A stretch of DNA of 64,000 nt from Gallalistipes aquisgranensis (GCF_014982715.1 NZ_JADCJY010000001.1:1240001-1304000); one strand, 5' to 3'. Positions 37,919 to 46,933 are shown, numbered from the stretch's first letter. Made by a program: numbers and translations. The notes: generated by a model not told the origin, from the sequence alone.

Positions 37919-39271
37919 ATGGAACAGACAAAGAATGAACCGACGAAAGAGAACAAAGCTGCTCCCGAAACGGGGAAACCGAAAAAGGAGCGCGAACCGC
38001 TGACAGAGGCGCAACGGCTGAAACGGCAGAAGATGATCGTGCTGCCCGCTATGGTGTTGGTGTTCATCGGGGCGATGTGGCTGATATTCGCCCCGTCCTC
38101 CGGCAAGGAGCAACCGCCGGGAACGGACGGATACAACACCGAGATGCCCGACGCTGACAAGGCGAACCGGCAGATTATCGGCGACAAGCTGAAAGCCTAC
38201 GAGCATGGGGAGATGGAAGAGCGTCAGGAGAGCCGCAACCGTGCCATCGGGCAGCTGGGCGACATGTTCGACCGCGAGATAGCGGGAACGGAGAACGGAG
38301 TGGACTTCGACCTCGCCAATCCGGGCGGCAAGGAAGAAAGGGCAAAGCCAGCCACGCCGCAGACCATCCAGTCCTCCGCAGCCGCCTACCGTGACCTGAA
38401 CGCCACGCTCGGAAACTTCTACGACCAGCCGAAAAACGACAATGCGGAGATGGACGAATTGTTGGAGCGCATCGCATCGCTGGAGTCGGAACTGGAAAGC
38501 GAGAGGGGCAAGGCTTCCTCTATGGACGAGCAGGTGGCTCTTATGGAGAAGTCCTACGAGCTGGCGGCAAAGTACATGGGCGGTCAGAACGGAGGACAGC
38601 CATCGGCGGAACAGAGGGCAGAGCCAACTACCGTGCAGAAAGGGAAGAAGAACAAGGCAATGCCTATCAGACAGGTGGAGCATCAAGTAGTTTCTTCACT
38701 CTCACAGCCTATGAGTAACGCGGAGTTTGTCGCCGCCTTATCGCAGGAACGCAACCGGGGTTTCAACACGGCTGTCGGCACGGCGGAGGTATTGGACAGG
38801 AACACCATACCGGCGTGCGTGCATGGGGCGCAGAGCGTGACGGACGGGCAGACGGTAAGGCTGCGCCTGCTGGAGCCTATGGCGGTGGCAGGCAGGACAA
38901 TACCCCGGGGTGCGGTGGTGGTCGGCACGGGCAAGATACAGGGTGAGCGGCTCGACATCGAGATTACCTCGCTGGAATACGACGGCACGATTATCCCCGT
39001 GGAGCTTGCGGTCTATGACACGGACGGACAGCCCGGCATCTTCATCCCGAACTCGATGGAGATGAACGCCGTCCGGGAGGTCGCCGCCAACATGGGCGGC
39101 TCGCTGGGAAGCAGCATCAACATCTCCACCAATGCCGGGGCGCAGCTCGCCTCCGACTTGGGCAAGGGGCTGATACAAGGCACGAGCCAGTACATCGCCA
39201 AAAAGATGCGAACCGTCAAGGTGCATCTGAAAGCCGGGTACAGGGTCATGCTTTACCAAGAAAAATATTGA
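37919..39271 (+). CDS. traM: Conjugative transfer protein TraM
   Basis: The 450-residue product has a cytoplasmic Lys/Glu-rich N-terminus, one TM segment (about 40-58), a coiled coil (about 180-225) and a C-terminal TraM/VirB10-like beta domain (about 270-445). In CTnDOT it belongs to the mating-pore complex. It appears complete, but the upstream traA-traL genes and Ptra are gone, and a short frame ending in ..RPRRKQAIT before it may be the last codons of traL. Expression is therefore doubtful. Confidence 0.9.
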   Translation: MEQTKNEPTKENKAAPETGKPKKEREPLTEAQRLKRQKMIVLPAMVLVFIGAMWLIFAPSSGKEQPPGTDGYNTEMPDADKANRQIIGDKLKAYEHGEMEERQESRNRAIGQLGDMFDREIAGTENGVDFDLANPGGKEERAKPATPQTIQSSAAAYRDLNATLGNFYDQPKNDNAEMDELLERIASLESELESERGKASSMDEQVALMEKSYELAAKYMGGQNGGQPSAEQRAEPTTVQKGKKNKAMPIRQVEHQVVSSLSQPMSNAEFVAALSQERNRGFNTAVGTAEVLDRNTIPACVHGAQSVTDGQTVRLRLLEPMAVAGRTIPRGAVVVGTGKIQGERLDIEITSLEYDGTIIPVELAVYDTDGQPGIFIPNSMEMNAVREVAANMGGSLGSSINISTNAGAQLASDLGKGLIQGTSQYIAKKMRTVKVHLKAGYRVMLYQEKY

Positions 39272-39305
39272 AAACAATAAAAATTACCACTAAAATCCAA
39301 AAGTA

Positions 39306-40292
39306 ATGAGAAAAGTAATCATCATGTTTGCCCTCGCTATGGGCATCATAACTGCCAACGCGCAGGAGAATGTAACCGTTGAAACGACCAACGGAAGTGA
39401 ACAACCGACCTTGACGAAGGAGGTCTATCCGCAGAAGGAGGCGGACGGCGACCTATATCACGGGCTGTCACGCAAGCTGACCTTCGACCGCATGATACCG
39501 CCGCACGGTCTGGAAGTGACCTACGACAAGACCGTCCACGTCATTTTTCCGGCGGAGGTGCGCTATGTCGATTTAGGCTCGCCCGACCTGATTGCCGGGA
39601 AAGCCGACGGAGCGGAGAACATCATCCGTGTGAAGGCTACCGTAAGGAATTTTCCCAACGAAACGAATATGTCCGTCATCACGGAGGACGGCAGTTTCTA
39701 CACCTTCAACGTGAAGTACGCCGCCGAACCGCTGTTGCTCAACGTGGAGATGTGCGACTTCATCCATGACGGCAGCACGGTGAACCGCCCGAACAACGCG
39801 CAGGAAATCTATCTGAAAGAGCTGGGCAGCGAAAGCCCGATGCTGGTGCGCCTTATCATGAAGTCCATCCACAAACAGAACAAGCGCGAGGTGAAGCATA
39901 TCGGCTGCAAGCGTTTCGGCATCCAATACCTGTTGAAAGGCATCTACACGCACAACGGCTTGCTTTATTTCCACACGGAGATAAAGAACCAGAGCAACGT
40001 GCCTTTCGATGTGGACTACATCACTTGGAAAATCGTGGACAAGAAGGTTGCGAAGCGTACTGCCGTGCAGGAGCAGATTATTCTGCCGCTCCGCGCGCAG
40101 AACTACGCCACCCTCGTGCCGGGCAAAAAGAGCGAGCGCACGGTCTTCACGATGGCGAAGTTCACCATCCCCGATGACAAGTGCCTCGTGGTGGAATTGA
40201 ACGAGAAGAACGGCGGCCGTCACCAGTCCTTCGTGATTGAGAACGAGGATTTGGTACGCGCGGGTACCATCAACGAACTTCAAGTACGCTGA
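39306..40292 (+). CDS. traN: Conjugative transfer protein TraN
   Basis: The 328-residue product has a signal peptide (MRKVIIMFALAMGIITANAQ) and a beta-rich body with KTVHVIFPAEVRYVDLGSPDLIAGK near residue 85, which is typical of Bacteroidetes TraN. It is thought to work like VirB9 in the outer part of the mating pore. It follows traM by 34 bases and precedes traO by two. Confidence 0.92.
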   Translation: MRKVIIMFALAMGIITANAQENVTVETTNGSEQPTLTKEVYPQKEADGDLYHGLSRKLTFDRMIPPHGLEVTYDKTVHVIFPAEVRYVDLGSPDLIAGKADGAENIIRVKATVRNFPNETNMSVITEDGSFYTFNVKYAAEPLLLNVEMCDFIHDGSTVNRPNNAQEIYLKELGSESPMLVRLIMKSIHKQNKREVKHIGCKRFGIQYLLKGIYTHNGLLYFHTEIKNQSNVPFDVDYITWKIVDKKVAKRTAVQEQIILPLRAQNYATLVPGKKSERTVFTMAKFTIPDDKCLVVELNEKNGGRHQSFVIENEDLVRAGTINELQVR

Positions 40293-40294
40293 CC

Positions 40295-40870
40295 ATGAGA
40301 AAGTACATCGCAATAATCATCGCGTCGCTTGCCCTTTTTACAGGGCAGGCGCACGCCCAGCGGTGTCTGCCGAAGATGCAGGGCATCGAGGTGAGGGCGG
40401 ACATGGCGGACGGCTTCAATCTCGGCGGCAAGGACGGCGGGTACAGCTTCGGGGCGGCTCTCTCCACCTACACGAAGAAGGGGAACAAGTGGGTGTTCGG
40501 TGGCGAATACCTGTTGAAGAACAATCCCTACAAGGACACCAAGATACCCGTGGCGCAGTTCACGGCGGAGGGCGGCTATTACTTCAAGATACTGTCGGAC
40601 GCCCGAAAGATTGTTTTCGTCTATGCCGGGGCTTCGGCTCTCGCCGGATATGAGGCGGTAAATTGGGGGAAGAAGGTGCTGCATGACGGCTCCACGCTGC
40701 ACGACCGGGACGCCTTCATCTACGGCGGTGCGCTGACGCTCGATGTGGAGTGTTACGTGGCAGACCGTATCGCCCTGCTTGCCAACCTGCGGGAGCGTTG
40801 CCTTTGGGGTGGCGACACACGGAAGTTCCACACGCAGTTCGGGGTCGGTATCAAGTTCATCATCAACTGA
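40295..40870 (+). CDS. traO: Conjugative transfer protein TraO
   Basis: The 191-residue product has a signal peptide (about residues 1-22, ending AHAQ) and a beta-barrel-like pattern with short amphipathic strands (YSFGAALSTYTKKGNKWVFG). In the CTnDOT order it follows traN and precedes the primase traP. It probably sits in the outer membrane. It seems complete. Confidence 0.9.
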   Translation: MRKYIAIIIASLALFTGQAHAQRCLPKMQGIEVRADMADGFNLGGKDGGYSFGAALSTYTKKGNKWVFGGEYLLKNNPYKDTKIPVAQFTAEGGYYFKILSDARKIVFVYAGASALAGYEAVNWGKKVLHDGSTLHDRDAFIYGGALTLDVECYVADRIALLANLRERCLWGGDTRKFHTQFGVGIKFIIN

Positions 40871-40877
40871 CACGGGC

Positions 40878-41780
40878 ATGGAAAGGACGGAAATAGATGC
40901 TGTCAGAAGGATGCCGCTTGCGGATTTTCTCGCACGGCTGGGGCATGAGCCTGTCAGAAGGAGCGGTAACGAGCTGTGGTATCTTGCCCCGTACAGGGGC
41001 GAGCGCACATCCTCTTTCCGTGTGAACGTGGCGAAACAGCTCTGGTACGACTTCGGTTTGGGCAAGGGCGGCGACATCTTCACGCTTGCCGGGGAGTTTC
41101 TGCAAAGCGATGACTTCATGAAGCAAGCGAAGTTCATAGCGGAAGCCGCCAATATGACGGTTGCCGGATGGGAAAAGCCCGTCTATCTCTCGAAGCCGAC
41201 CGAATCCGTTTTTGAGGATGTGGAGGTCGCTCCGCTGCTCCGCTCACTGCTGACGGAGTATTTAGAGGAACGGGGCATCCCTTACGCCATCGCATCCCGT
41301 CACTGCTGCCGCTTGAACTACGGTGTGCGTGGGAAACGGTATTTTGCCGTTGGCTTTCCGAACATGGCAGGTGGCTATGAAGTCAGAAGCCGATATTTCA
41401 AGGGTTGCATACCTCCGAAGTCTGTATCACTGGTAAAGGCGAATGACATCCCGGCTGACGAGTGCCTCGTGTTCGAGGGCTTCATGGACTTTCTCTCTGC
41501 CGTGACGCTTGGTGTAACCGGTAACGCTGACTGTCTTGTGCTGAACTCAGTCGCCAACGTGGAGAAGGCGGCGGGATTGCTGGACGGATACGGGCGCATC
41601 GGCTGCTTCCTCGACCGTGACGAAGCCGGACGGCGGACGCTTGCCGCACTTACCATGCGATACGGGGAACGTGTCACCGACCGTTCCTCCCTCTATGACG
41701 GTTGCAAGGACTTGAACGAGTACCTGCAACTGACAACGAAAAAACAGAAAAACAACCATCTAAAAATCGAAGAACAATGA
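40878..41780 (+). CDS. traP: TraP, DNA primase-like protein (CHC2/TOPRIM type)
   Basis: The product is 300 residues from 40878. The N-terminal zinc-finger region keeps the fold (LAPYRGERTSSFRVN) but lacks the cysteines that bind zinc in DnaG. The TOPRIM domain is clear, with CLVFEGFMDFLS (catalytic Glu) and CFLDRDEAGRRT (acidic pair). In conjugation it may prime the complementary strand in the recipient. It overlaps traQ by four bases. Confidence 0.88.
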   Translation: MERTEIDAVRRMPLADFLARLGHEPVRRSGNELWYLAPYRGERTSSFRVNVAKQLWYDFGLGKGGDIFTLAGEFLQSDDFMKQAKFIAEAANMTVAGWEKPVYLSKPTESVFEDVEVAPLLRSLLTEYLEERGIPYAIASRHCCRLNYGVRGKRYFAVGFPNMAGGYEVRSRYFKGCIPPKSVSLVKANDIPADECLVFEGFMDFLSAVTLGVTGNADCLVLNSVANVEKAAGLLDGYGRIGCFLDRDEAGRRTLAALTMRYGERVTDRSSLYDGCKDLNEYLQLTTKKQKNNHLKIEEQ

Positions 41781-42280
41781 ACATACTGAACAACAGAAAC
41801 AAGAGAACATCAATATTCAAGGCAGTGGCGTTATGCCTGATAGCCGCCATGTCATTCACCCTCGTGTCATGTGACGATGACATGGACATCCAGCAGTCCT
41901 ATCCCTTCACGGTGGAGGTCATGCCCGTGCCGAACAAGGTAGTAAAGGGGCAGACAGTGGAAATCCGCTGTGAACTGAAAAAGGAGGGCGACTTTTCGGG
42001 TACGCTCTATACCATCCGCTATTTCCAGTTCGAGGGGGAAGGCTCGCTCAAAATGGATAACGGCATCACCTTCCTGCCTAACGACCGCTACCTGCTGGAG
42101 AACGAAAAATTCCGCCTGTACTACACGGCGGCGGGTGATGAGGCGCATAATTTCATCGTGGTGGTGGAGGATAACTTTAGCAACTCCTACGAACTGGAAT
42201 TTGACTTCAACAACAGGAATGTAAAGGACGACGATCTTACCATCGTTCCCATCGGCAACTTCAGCCCCTTGTTGAAATGA
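41777..42280 (+). CDS. traQ: TraQ (DUF3872), transfer-region lipoprotein
   Basis: The 167-residue product starts MNILNNRNK and has a lipoprotein signal with VSCDDDMD. The mature domain is beta-sandwich-like (FTVEVMPVPNKVVKGQTVEIRCELKK), the DUF3872 family of CTnDOT TraQ. It is the last tra gene. The stop overlaps the lysozyme start by four bases. Confidence 0.92.
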   Translation: MNILNNRNKRTSIFKAVALCLIAAMSFTLVSCDDDMDIQQSYPFTVEVMPVPNKVVKGQTVEIRCELKKEGDFSGTLYTIRYFQFEGEGSLKMDNGITFLPNDRYLLENEKFRLYYTAAGDEAHNFIVVVEDNFSNSYELEFDFNNRNVKDDDLTIVPIGNFSPLLK

Positions 42281-42804
42281 TGCGTGTATTCATGACAATG
42301 CTCTGTTCACTTCTGACGGTCTGTTCTGTGTCCGCGCAGATCAGCCGCCAAGAGGGAACGGACGGGCAGGCGGCAATCTACCGACTGCCGCTTATGGAAC
42401 GTGCTTTTTTATGCTGCCGCTACTTTGAAGGCTGGCACTCAGAAAAACACTACCCATACGTCGGTTGGGGTCACAAACTTTTGCCAAACGAGAAGTATTC
42501 GGCACGAACCATGACAAAACGGGATGCGGATGAACTTTTGCGGAAAGACCTGCGCAAATTTGTCGCCATGTTCCGTAAATTCGGGGTTGATTCGATTTTG
42601 CTTGGCACGTTAGCTTACAATGTGGGACCGGCGAAGCTGTTAGGCAGCAAAACAATCCCCAAAAGCACCTTAATCAAGAAGCTGGAAGCTGGTGACAGGA
42701 ACATCTACCGTGAGTATATAGCCTTCTGCAACTACAAAGGAAAACGCCACGCCATGCTGCTCAAACGGAGAAAGGCGGAGTTTGCGCTGTTGTATATCCC
42801 ATAA
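42277..42804 (+). CDS. Transfer-associated lysozyme-like peptidoglycan hydrolase
   Basis: The 175-residue product has a signal peptide (MMRVFMTMLCSLLTVCSVSAQ). The mature protein has features of T4-type lysozyme: RYFEGWHSEKHYPYVGWGH (E in FEGW as catalytic acid) and LGTLAYNVGPAKL. It should open the peptidoglycan locally for the mating channel. Such a gene closes the tra operon in this ICE family. A terminator follows. Confidence 0.88.
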   Translation: MMRVFMTMLCSLLTVCSVSAQISRQEGTDGQAAIYRLPLMERAFLCCRYFEGWHSEKHYPYVGWGHKLLPNEKYSARTMTKRDADELLRKDLRKFVAMFRKFGVDSILLGTLAYNVGPAKLLGSKTIPKSTLIKKLEAGDRNIYREYIAFCNYKGKRHAMLLKRRKAEFALLYIP

Positions 42805-42823
42805 AAGGACTGACAAAACTGGC

Positions 42824-42858
42824 AAAAGACGTGCCATATTTAACTTGGCACGTCTTTT
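42824..42858 (+). terminator. Terminator of the tra operon
   Basis: AAAAGACGTGCCA (42824-42836) pairs perfectly with TGGCACGTCTTTT (42846-42858) around a 9-base loop, just after the lysozyme stop. Confidence 0.88.
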
Positions 42859-43291
42859 GCTCTATCACTTGATAGATTATCGTAGGATTTTCTCGTTAAT
42901 TGACATCGTTGAGCCATTTTTGCCTATCGGTTTCCAAATAACACTTCAAGTTGTAAGTGTTGTGAGAGCAATACAAAACATAGTTATTAACCATAAAAAG
43001 TATAGCGAAATTATGAAGAAAGTATTTAGGAAAATTCAGAAAGGAACAACAAAAATGATTGAACGTATCAAATCGTTGGGGGAAATGGAGACGAAGCAGA
43101 AATGTGTAGTTCAACGGTTCGAGATTATCATTCCCCTCCACCAAAAAATAACGACCCAATATATAGCCTCCGCAAGTTTTACTTGCGGATTTTTTAGTTA
43201 TCGCAGATTGGACAAAGGTTTCTTTGCTACTTTCTTTGTCCGCCATCATGCTCACTGAAAGAAAGTAGGGCGGCTCTCGCCGCCCCGCCAC
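42859..43291. other. Stretch without a supported gene; two hairpins
   Basis: A plus-strand terminator TCCGCAAGT-TTT-ACTTGCGGA then TTTTTT lies at 43169-43195. A GGGCGGC/GCCGCCC hairpin (43268-43285) marks the end of the leftward accessory operon. An open frame crosses the region on the plus strand (a basic stretch from 43013) but lacks family likeness. A short RNA ending at 43195 is possible but unproven. Confidence 0.5.
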
Positions 43292-43600
43292 TCAAAAGCG
43301 TGTGTAAAGTCCCGTCACCATCGTGAACATTTCCTCCAGCATATCAAAATAGATACCCTCGTGTACGGCAATGTCCTTTGTCTTGCACTCAAAGGTCTTT
43401 TTGCTGAACGTCCTGCGGTAGAAGCGCATATTGTAGAGGTCTGCCCCTTCGTCATAGATGATGTCAAGGCGGTTGGCACTTGTTTTGTTCCTTGCAAGGC
43501 TCATCCGTAAGCCGTTGCCCATATCTATGAAATCACGGCTACCTGTCATGGCGGTGAAGCGTTTTCCGCCTATCTGCTGTAATATCGTCTTGGCTATCAT
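43292..43600 (-). CDS. Small ICE protein of unknown function
   Basis: Starting at 43600 the product is 102 residues (MIAKTILQQIGGKRFTAMTG). It has a mixed alpha/beta pattern with DFIDMGNGLRMSLARNKTSANRL. The family is found in many CTnDOT relatives in the same place. No motif identifies a role. It is the last gene of the leftward accessory operon. Confidence 0.75.
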   Translation of the reverse strand: MIAKTILQQIGGKRFTAMTGSRDFIDMGNGLRMSLARNKTSANRLDIIYDEGADLYNMRFYRRTFSKKTFECKTKDIAVHEGIYFDMLEEMFTMVTGLYTRF

Positions 43601-43653
43601 ATCTTTTGTTTTTAGGGTTTTAAGTATTGGCGGTGCGGACACCGCCATCCCGT

Positions 43654-43899
43654 TCAAAATTCTCGCATTTCGGAAATGGGGGTCTGCCGTTGTAGCCACT
43701 CTTTCACACATTCCATATTGTACTCGCTCGTGATGACTGCCGTATGGCTGTCGGTGGCGGTGAAACGTGTGCTTTCGTAATCATCTATCCACCCCTTGAG
43801 GGTGTCCGTTCCCCACGCTCCGGTATCGTCAAAGATACCGTCCAATGCCGTGATAGGTTCGCTGAACTTGACTATCAGCGTTTGATAGGTCGTGTTCAT
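43654..43899 (-). CDS. Small ICE protein of unknown function
   Basis: The 81-residue product begins MNTTYQTLIVKFSEPI and overlaps the upstream DUF3873 gene by four bases, which supports this start. It is acidic, with an ending VKEWLQRQTPISEMREF. No family is recognised beyond its recurrence in related elements. Confidence 0.72.
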   Translation of the reverse strand: MNTTYQTLIVKFSEPITALDGIFDDTGAWGTDTLKGWIDDYESTRFTATDSHTAVITSEYNMECVKEWLQRQTPISEMREF

Positions 43900-44129
43900 A
43901 GTCTGTCCTCCTTTCCCTTCTTTGCGTTCAGCCACTTGTCCCGTGCGGCTCGGCACTCGTCCAACGTGGGTTTGACACAAGAGAACAATTCTCTGTCTAT
44001 GGGGTGGCGGTAGTCGTACTGCACAAGTGTCCGCCTGCGTCTTCCGATACCCGATTGGAAACGCTCGTATTTCTCCGTACCTGCTTCCGCGCAGGTGCTT
44101 ACTCCGTTGATGGTCATTCGTGTTGTCAT
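43896..44129 (-). CDS. DUF3873 family protein
   Basis: The 77-residue basic product (INGVSTCAEAGTEKYERFQ, RRRRTLVQYDYRHPIDRELFSC, CRAARDKWL) matches the DUF3873 family common in Bacteroides conjugative transposons. It overlaps the next gene by four bases. No function is known to me. Confidence 0.8.
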   Translation of the reverse strand: MTTRMTINGVSTCAEAGTEKYERFQSGIGRRRRTLVQYDYRHPIDRELFSCVKPTLDECRAARDKWLNAKKGKEDRL

Positions 44130-44148
44130 AATGTTGCTTTTTAGATGG

Positions 44149-44406
44149 TTAAAAATGTACTGACAGAACTCTGTTCTTCATCACCATTTCGGGGTTGCTT
44201 GTGTAGCGTTGGTGCAGGTAGAAATGGTGTGAGCCGAAGCCGTAAAGGAAAAACTTGTCAAGTTCGTGCTTCTCGGCAAACTCCTTTACGCTCTTTCTCA
44301 ATTCCCCCTCACTCGTTGTGAGAGTGAGGAGGTTCACAAATTCAAGGAACATCGTGGGGATTGCATCATCCCACACACAAATCATACTTTCAATTCTTAC
44401 TTCCAT
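44149..44406 (-). CDS. Small ICE protein of unknown function
   Basis: The 85-residue product (MEVRIESMICVWDDAIPTM; FAEKHELDKFFLYGFGSHHFYLH) lies between pcfJ-like and DUF3873 genes, 24 bases from pcfJ. It has no membrane segment or recognised family. A conserved place in the operon supports it being real. Confidence 0.7.
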   Translation of the reverse strand: MEVRIESMICVWDDAIPTMFLEFVNLLTLTTSEGELRKSVKEFAEKHELDKFFLYGFGSHHFYLHQRYTSNPEMVMKNRVLSVHF

Positions 44407-44430
44407 ATCAATGTTGTTTTAGGGGTTATG

Positions 44431-45762
44431 CTATGCCGCTTTCATCCGCTCACGGATAAGGTTGGCGTTCTTGTTCACAAGGTCTATGATGCGCTCGTGA
44501 TATTCGGTGTCCTGGTTGTGCTTGCCGTGGCACTGCACCACTTCGAGGGTTCGCAAGTCCACCTCTACGGTTTCAATAATCTCATCGCCAATCCTTGCCG
44601 ATAGTATGAGGGTGTCGGCTTTCTTGTAGTATCCACTGCCAAACACGCAGATGCCCTGCGTCTTGCCCTCGTTGTAATACTCGTCTATGCTTTCAAGCAC
44701 CTTGACGATTATTTCCTCGTCCGTGATTACCAAGCCGAAGAATTTGGATTTGTTGGCGATGAAATCCTCCGCATCTTTCTTTCGTTGGAGTTGTCGCTGT
44801 TGCTCACGCTCACGCCTTTCAATCTCCCAACGGCGTTGCTCTGCGGCTCTTTCCTTCTCGTGTATGGCTTCAATTTTTCGGGTTGCGTTGTCGTGTGCCG
44901 CCATGAAATCTTCGGGACAGATGTTCTTCGGGTTACGGAGGTCTTGACCGAGTTTTTTGAGCATACGCAGATAGTCGCACCACATTGAGAGGTTGTCTAT
45001 CTGATACTTGTGACGCTTGGCAATCAGATATGATGCCCAACATTCATCGGCAGTACGGGTATTGAAAAGAAAGTGTTTCATGACCTCAATCTCACCGCCT
45101 TTCATAAGGGTTTCAATTCTTGGGTCTGAAAGCAAGGCTTTGAAAAGACGCACGGGGGAGATGCCGTGGAAATCGCCCTTGAAGCCGTTACGTCTGAGTT
45201 GGGGCAATATCCTCATCTTTGGATATGCACAGCTTCTTGCCACCACATCATCGTATAGGCTGTTGTGCGGTCTTACCTCCATATCGCTGCCTAATGCCCA
45301 CACATCGCAATAGCAGAAAAGGAAGCCACGGAGCAACGCCATGTCCGTAACCTTGCCGTCGGGTGAAATCCAACGCTGCACGACCTCGTGGCAGTAGAAA
45401 CGCATCGGTTCGCCTTTCCTGCTCTCGCATCTGACCTGCGCCACGCGGATTACCTGATACCCTTTGCAGGTGGTTATCACGCTGAAATTCTGCGTTTCCT
45501 TGTAGATGCGTCTGCGTGTGTCCTGCACTTTGAGTTCGGCATGGCATTTGGGGCAGGTGCAGCCTTCAAGGGTGTCGCATAGTCCGCTGTCGCTGTGCCA
45601 CTCGTGACCGCAGTCGGAACAGGTGATGTTCCCTTTCTTGGTGCGGTAGCCGATATGCTCAACGCAGTGGCGGTATGCCCAATCTATTTGTGTCGCTGAT
45701 ATGGGGCGAAGGTTGGCGGAAAGTCTTGCCACCTCTTTCTGTATCTTGGTCTTCGGTTTCAT
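44431..45762 (-). CDS. PcfJ-like protein with zinc-ribbon
   Basis: The 443-residue product has an N-terminal zinc-ribbon (CSDCGHEW near 49-56 and CTCPKCHAEL near 68-77). A PcfJ-type domain follows (FYCHEVVQRWISPDGK, ARSCAYPKMRILPQLRRNGFKG), with a long charged coiled coil at about 285-335. PcfJ proteins travel with PcfK in conjugative plasmids and ICEs, and their molecular function is unknown. It overlaps pcfK by four bases. Confidence 0.88.
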   Translation of the reverse strand: MKPKTKIQKEVARLSANLRPISATQIDWAYRHCVEHIGYRTKKGNITCSDCGHEWHSDSGLCDTLEGCTCPKCHAELKVQDTRRRIYKETQNFSVITTCKGYQVIRVAQVRCESRKGEPMRFYCHEVVQRWISPDGKVTDMALLRGFLFCYCDVWALGSDMEVRPHNSLYDDVVARSCAYPKMRILPQLRRNGFKGDFHGISPVRLFKALLSDPRIETLMKGGEIEVMKHFLFNTRTADECWASYLIAKRHKYQIDNLSMWCDYLRMLKKLGQDLRNPKNICPEDFMAAHDNATRKIEAIHEKERAAEQRRWEIERREREQQRQLQRKKDAEDFIANKSKFFGLVITDEEIIVKVLESIDEYYNEGKTQGICVFGSGYYKKADTLILSARIGDEIIETVEVDLRTLEVVQCHGKHNQDTEYHERIIDLVNKNANLIRERMKAA

Positions 45763-46175
45763 AAGCCTAAATCAAATAATGAGGGTTGGGGTTGGTTTTC
45801 TTTTCTCGCTGACGGTCTGTGGCGGTTCTGCAACTTGCGGAGTTCCTCCTCTTGGTATTTGCGGACAGCGTTCTGACGTGCCTCCGCCTTTTCCTCTGCC
45901 GTGAGTTTCACAACGTGGTTCACAACCACTTGGCAGTCCATCGGTTTGCCCACCTCTATCTCGTTTTCCTCATAGTAGTGGATGGCTTGCCCGAATATCT
46001 CTCCGTCCGTGAAACCGTTGCAACCGCTTTTCTGCACATAGTTCAGAATGTGGGTCACGCACTCGTCCATGTTCTTGGCAGGGTTGCGGTACTTCTTTGC
46101 AAATAGCGCATCTTCCTCCGCACGCTGTTCCAAGTACATATATATCGTTCTCTTGAAATGGTCTGTTCCTTTCAT
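45759..46175 (-). CDS. PcfK-like protein
   Basis: The 138-residue product begins MKGTDHFKRTIYMYLEQRA. It contains ILNYVQKSGCNGFTDGEIFG and a long basic/Glu-rich helix near the C-terminus. This matches the PcfK family that accompanies PcfJ. The exact function is unknown. The four-base overlap with pcfJ indicates coupling. Confidence 0.88.
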   Translation of the reverse strand: MKGTDHFKRTIYMYLEQRAEEDALFAKKYRNPAKNMDECVTHILNYVQKSGCNGFTDGEIFGQAIHYYEENEIEVGKPMDCQVVVNHVVKLTAEEKAEARQNAVRKYQEEELRKLQNRHRPSARKENQPQPSLFDLGL

Positions 46176-46188
46176 ATCGCTGTCATTT

Positions 46189-46410
46189 TTAGATTATCTG
46201 TTTCAGTATCTCTCTCCAATAGGTCGGCTCTACCTCGCTGAGAAGGAAGTCCATGAAATCCCTCCGTGCGTCCTTGTTCAGTTCGTGGTACAATCTTCGG
46301 AAAGTTTCAAAATTGCCGTTGATGTACGTTTCCACCATATACACGAAGATGTTGTCCACCTCGTAATATCTGCACTGCTGCGCTGCCGTCTTGCTGTTTC
46401 TTTTTGCCAT
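46189..46410 (-). CDS. Small ICE protein of unknown function
   Basis: Reading from 46410 (MAKRNSKTAAQQCRYYEVDN) gives 73 residues, mainly helical. It is 13 bases before pcfK and 11 bases after the membrane-protein gene, so part of the same operon. The family is unknown to me. Confidence 0.72.
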   Translation of the reverse strand: MAKRNSKTAAQQCRYYEVDNIFVYMVETYINGNFETFRRLYHELNKDARRDFMDFLLSEVEPTYWREILKQII

Positions 46411-46421
46411 GTCGGTAAGGG

Positions 46422-46637
46422 TTAAAGGGTGAATAACCAAAGGATGAAGCCAAAGAAGGCAATGGTGGAAAGGATAGCCACGATTACACCTATCGCCACT
46501 CGGAACACTCCGTTTACAATCTCTCTGATGATGCCCCAAAGGATGCCGAACACCCCGAAGGCGGTGCGCATCATCAAGCCGCATATCGCCAACCCGATGT
46601 GTTGCGCCATTTGTCTGAAATTTGCCGTTGCCGTCAT
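46422..46637 (-). CDS. Small hydrophobic membrane protein, first gene of the accessory operon
   Basis: The 71-residue product has two hydrophobic segments (about residues 12-38 and 45-70, ending FFGFILWLFTL). It begins the eight-gene leftward operon. Similar short proteins occur in CTnDOT relatives. No function is assigned. Confidence 0.7.
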   Translation of the reverse strand: MTATANFRQMAQHIGLAICGLMMRTAFGVFGILWGIIREIVNGVFRVAIGVIVAILSTIAFFGFILWLFTL

Positions 46638-46900
46638 ATCTTCGCTGTTTTTGATTTTTTTGTTTTTAATGCGGATTCAAGAGCTGAGGGAGTTGAGTTT
46701 CAAACTATCTTATCTGCCTCTCGTTTATCCGACATTTTTTTTATGCGTCTTTCTGTCGCATCGGTCGTTTTCGTTTCGGGTGCTTGAAAAGGTAGGGATT
46801 AGGGAATGCAAGGTTTTTCGGTCAAAATACTACCCGCAGGGCTGGAGATTTTTACCGAAAACAGGAGGCTTGACCTTGCTTTCCCGTCCAATCCCGGAAT

Positions 46901-46908
46901 TACCTTTG
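46901..46908 (+). promoter_or_regulatory. Candidate promoter in the right end of the ICE
   Basis: TACCTTTG fits the -7 consensus. TTG at 46876-46878 lies 22 bases upstream. It could drive the short gene at 46934 or a non-coding transcript toward the hairpins near 47300-47430. Confidence 0.5.
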
Positions 46909-46933
46909 CGCCCAGAACGAAAATGACTGACTG

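Noticed and set aside
37821-38686. The upstream half of the 663-codon minus-strand open frame, as a long TraG-like protein
   Set aside because: Only the part up to about 37820 resembles MobC. Beyond that the frame runs antisense to traM and encodes low-complexity Leu/Arg/Val sequence typical of a shadow frame.
42782-43258. Plus-strand frame after the lysozyme gene
   Set aside because: It starts inside the lysozyme gene, crosses two terminators and has no family likeness or ribosome-binding site.
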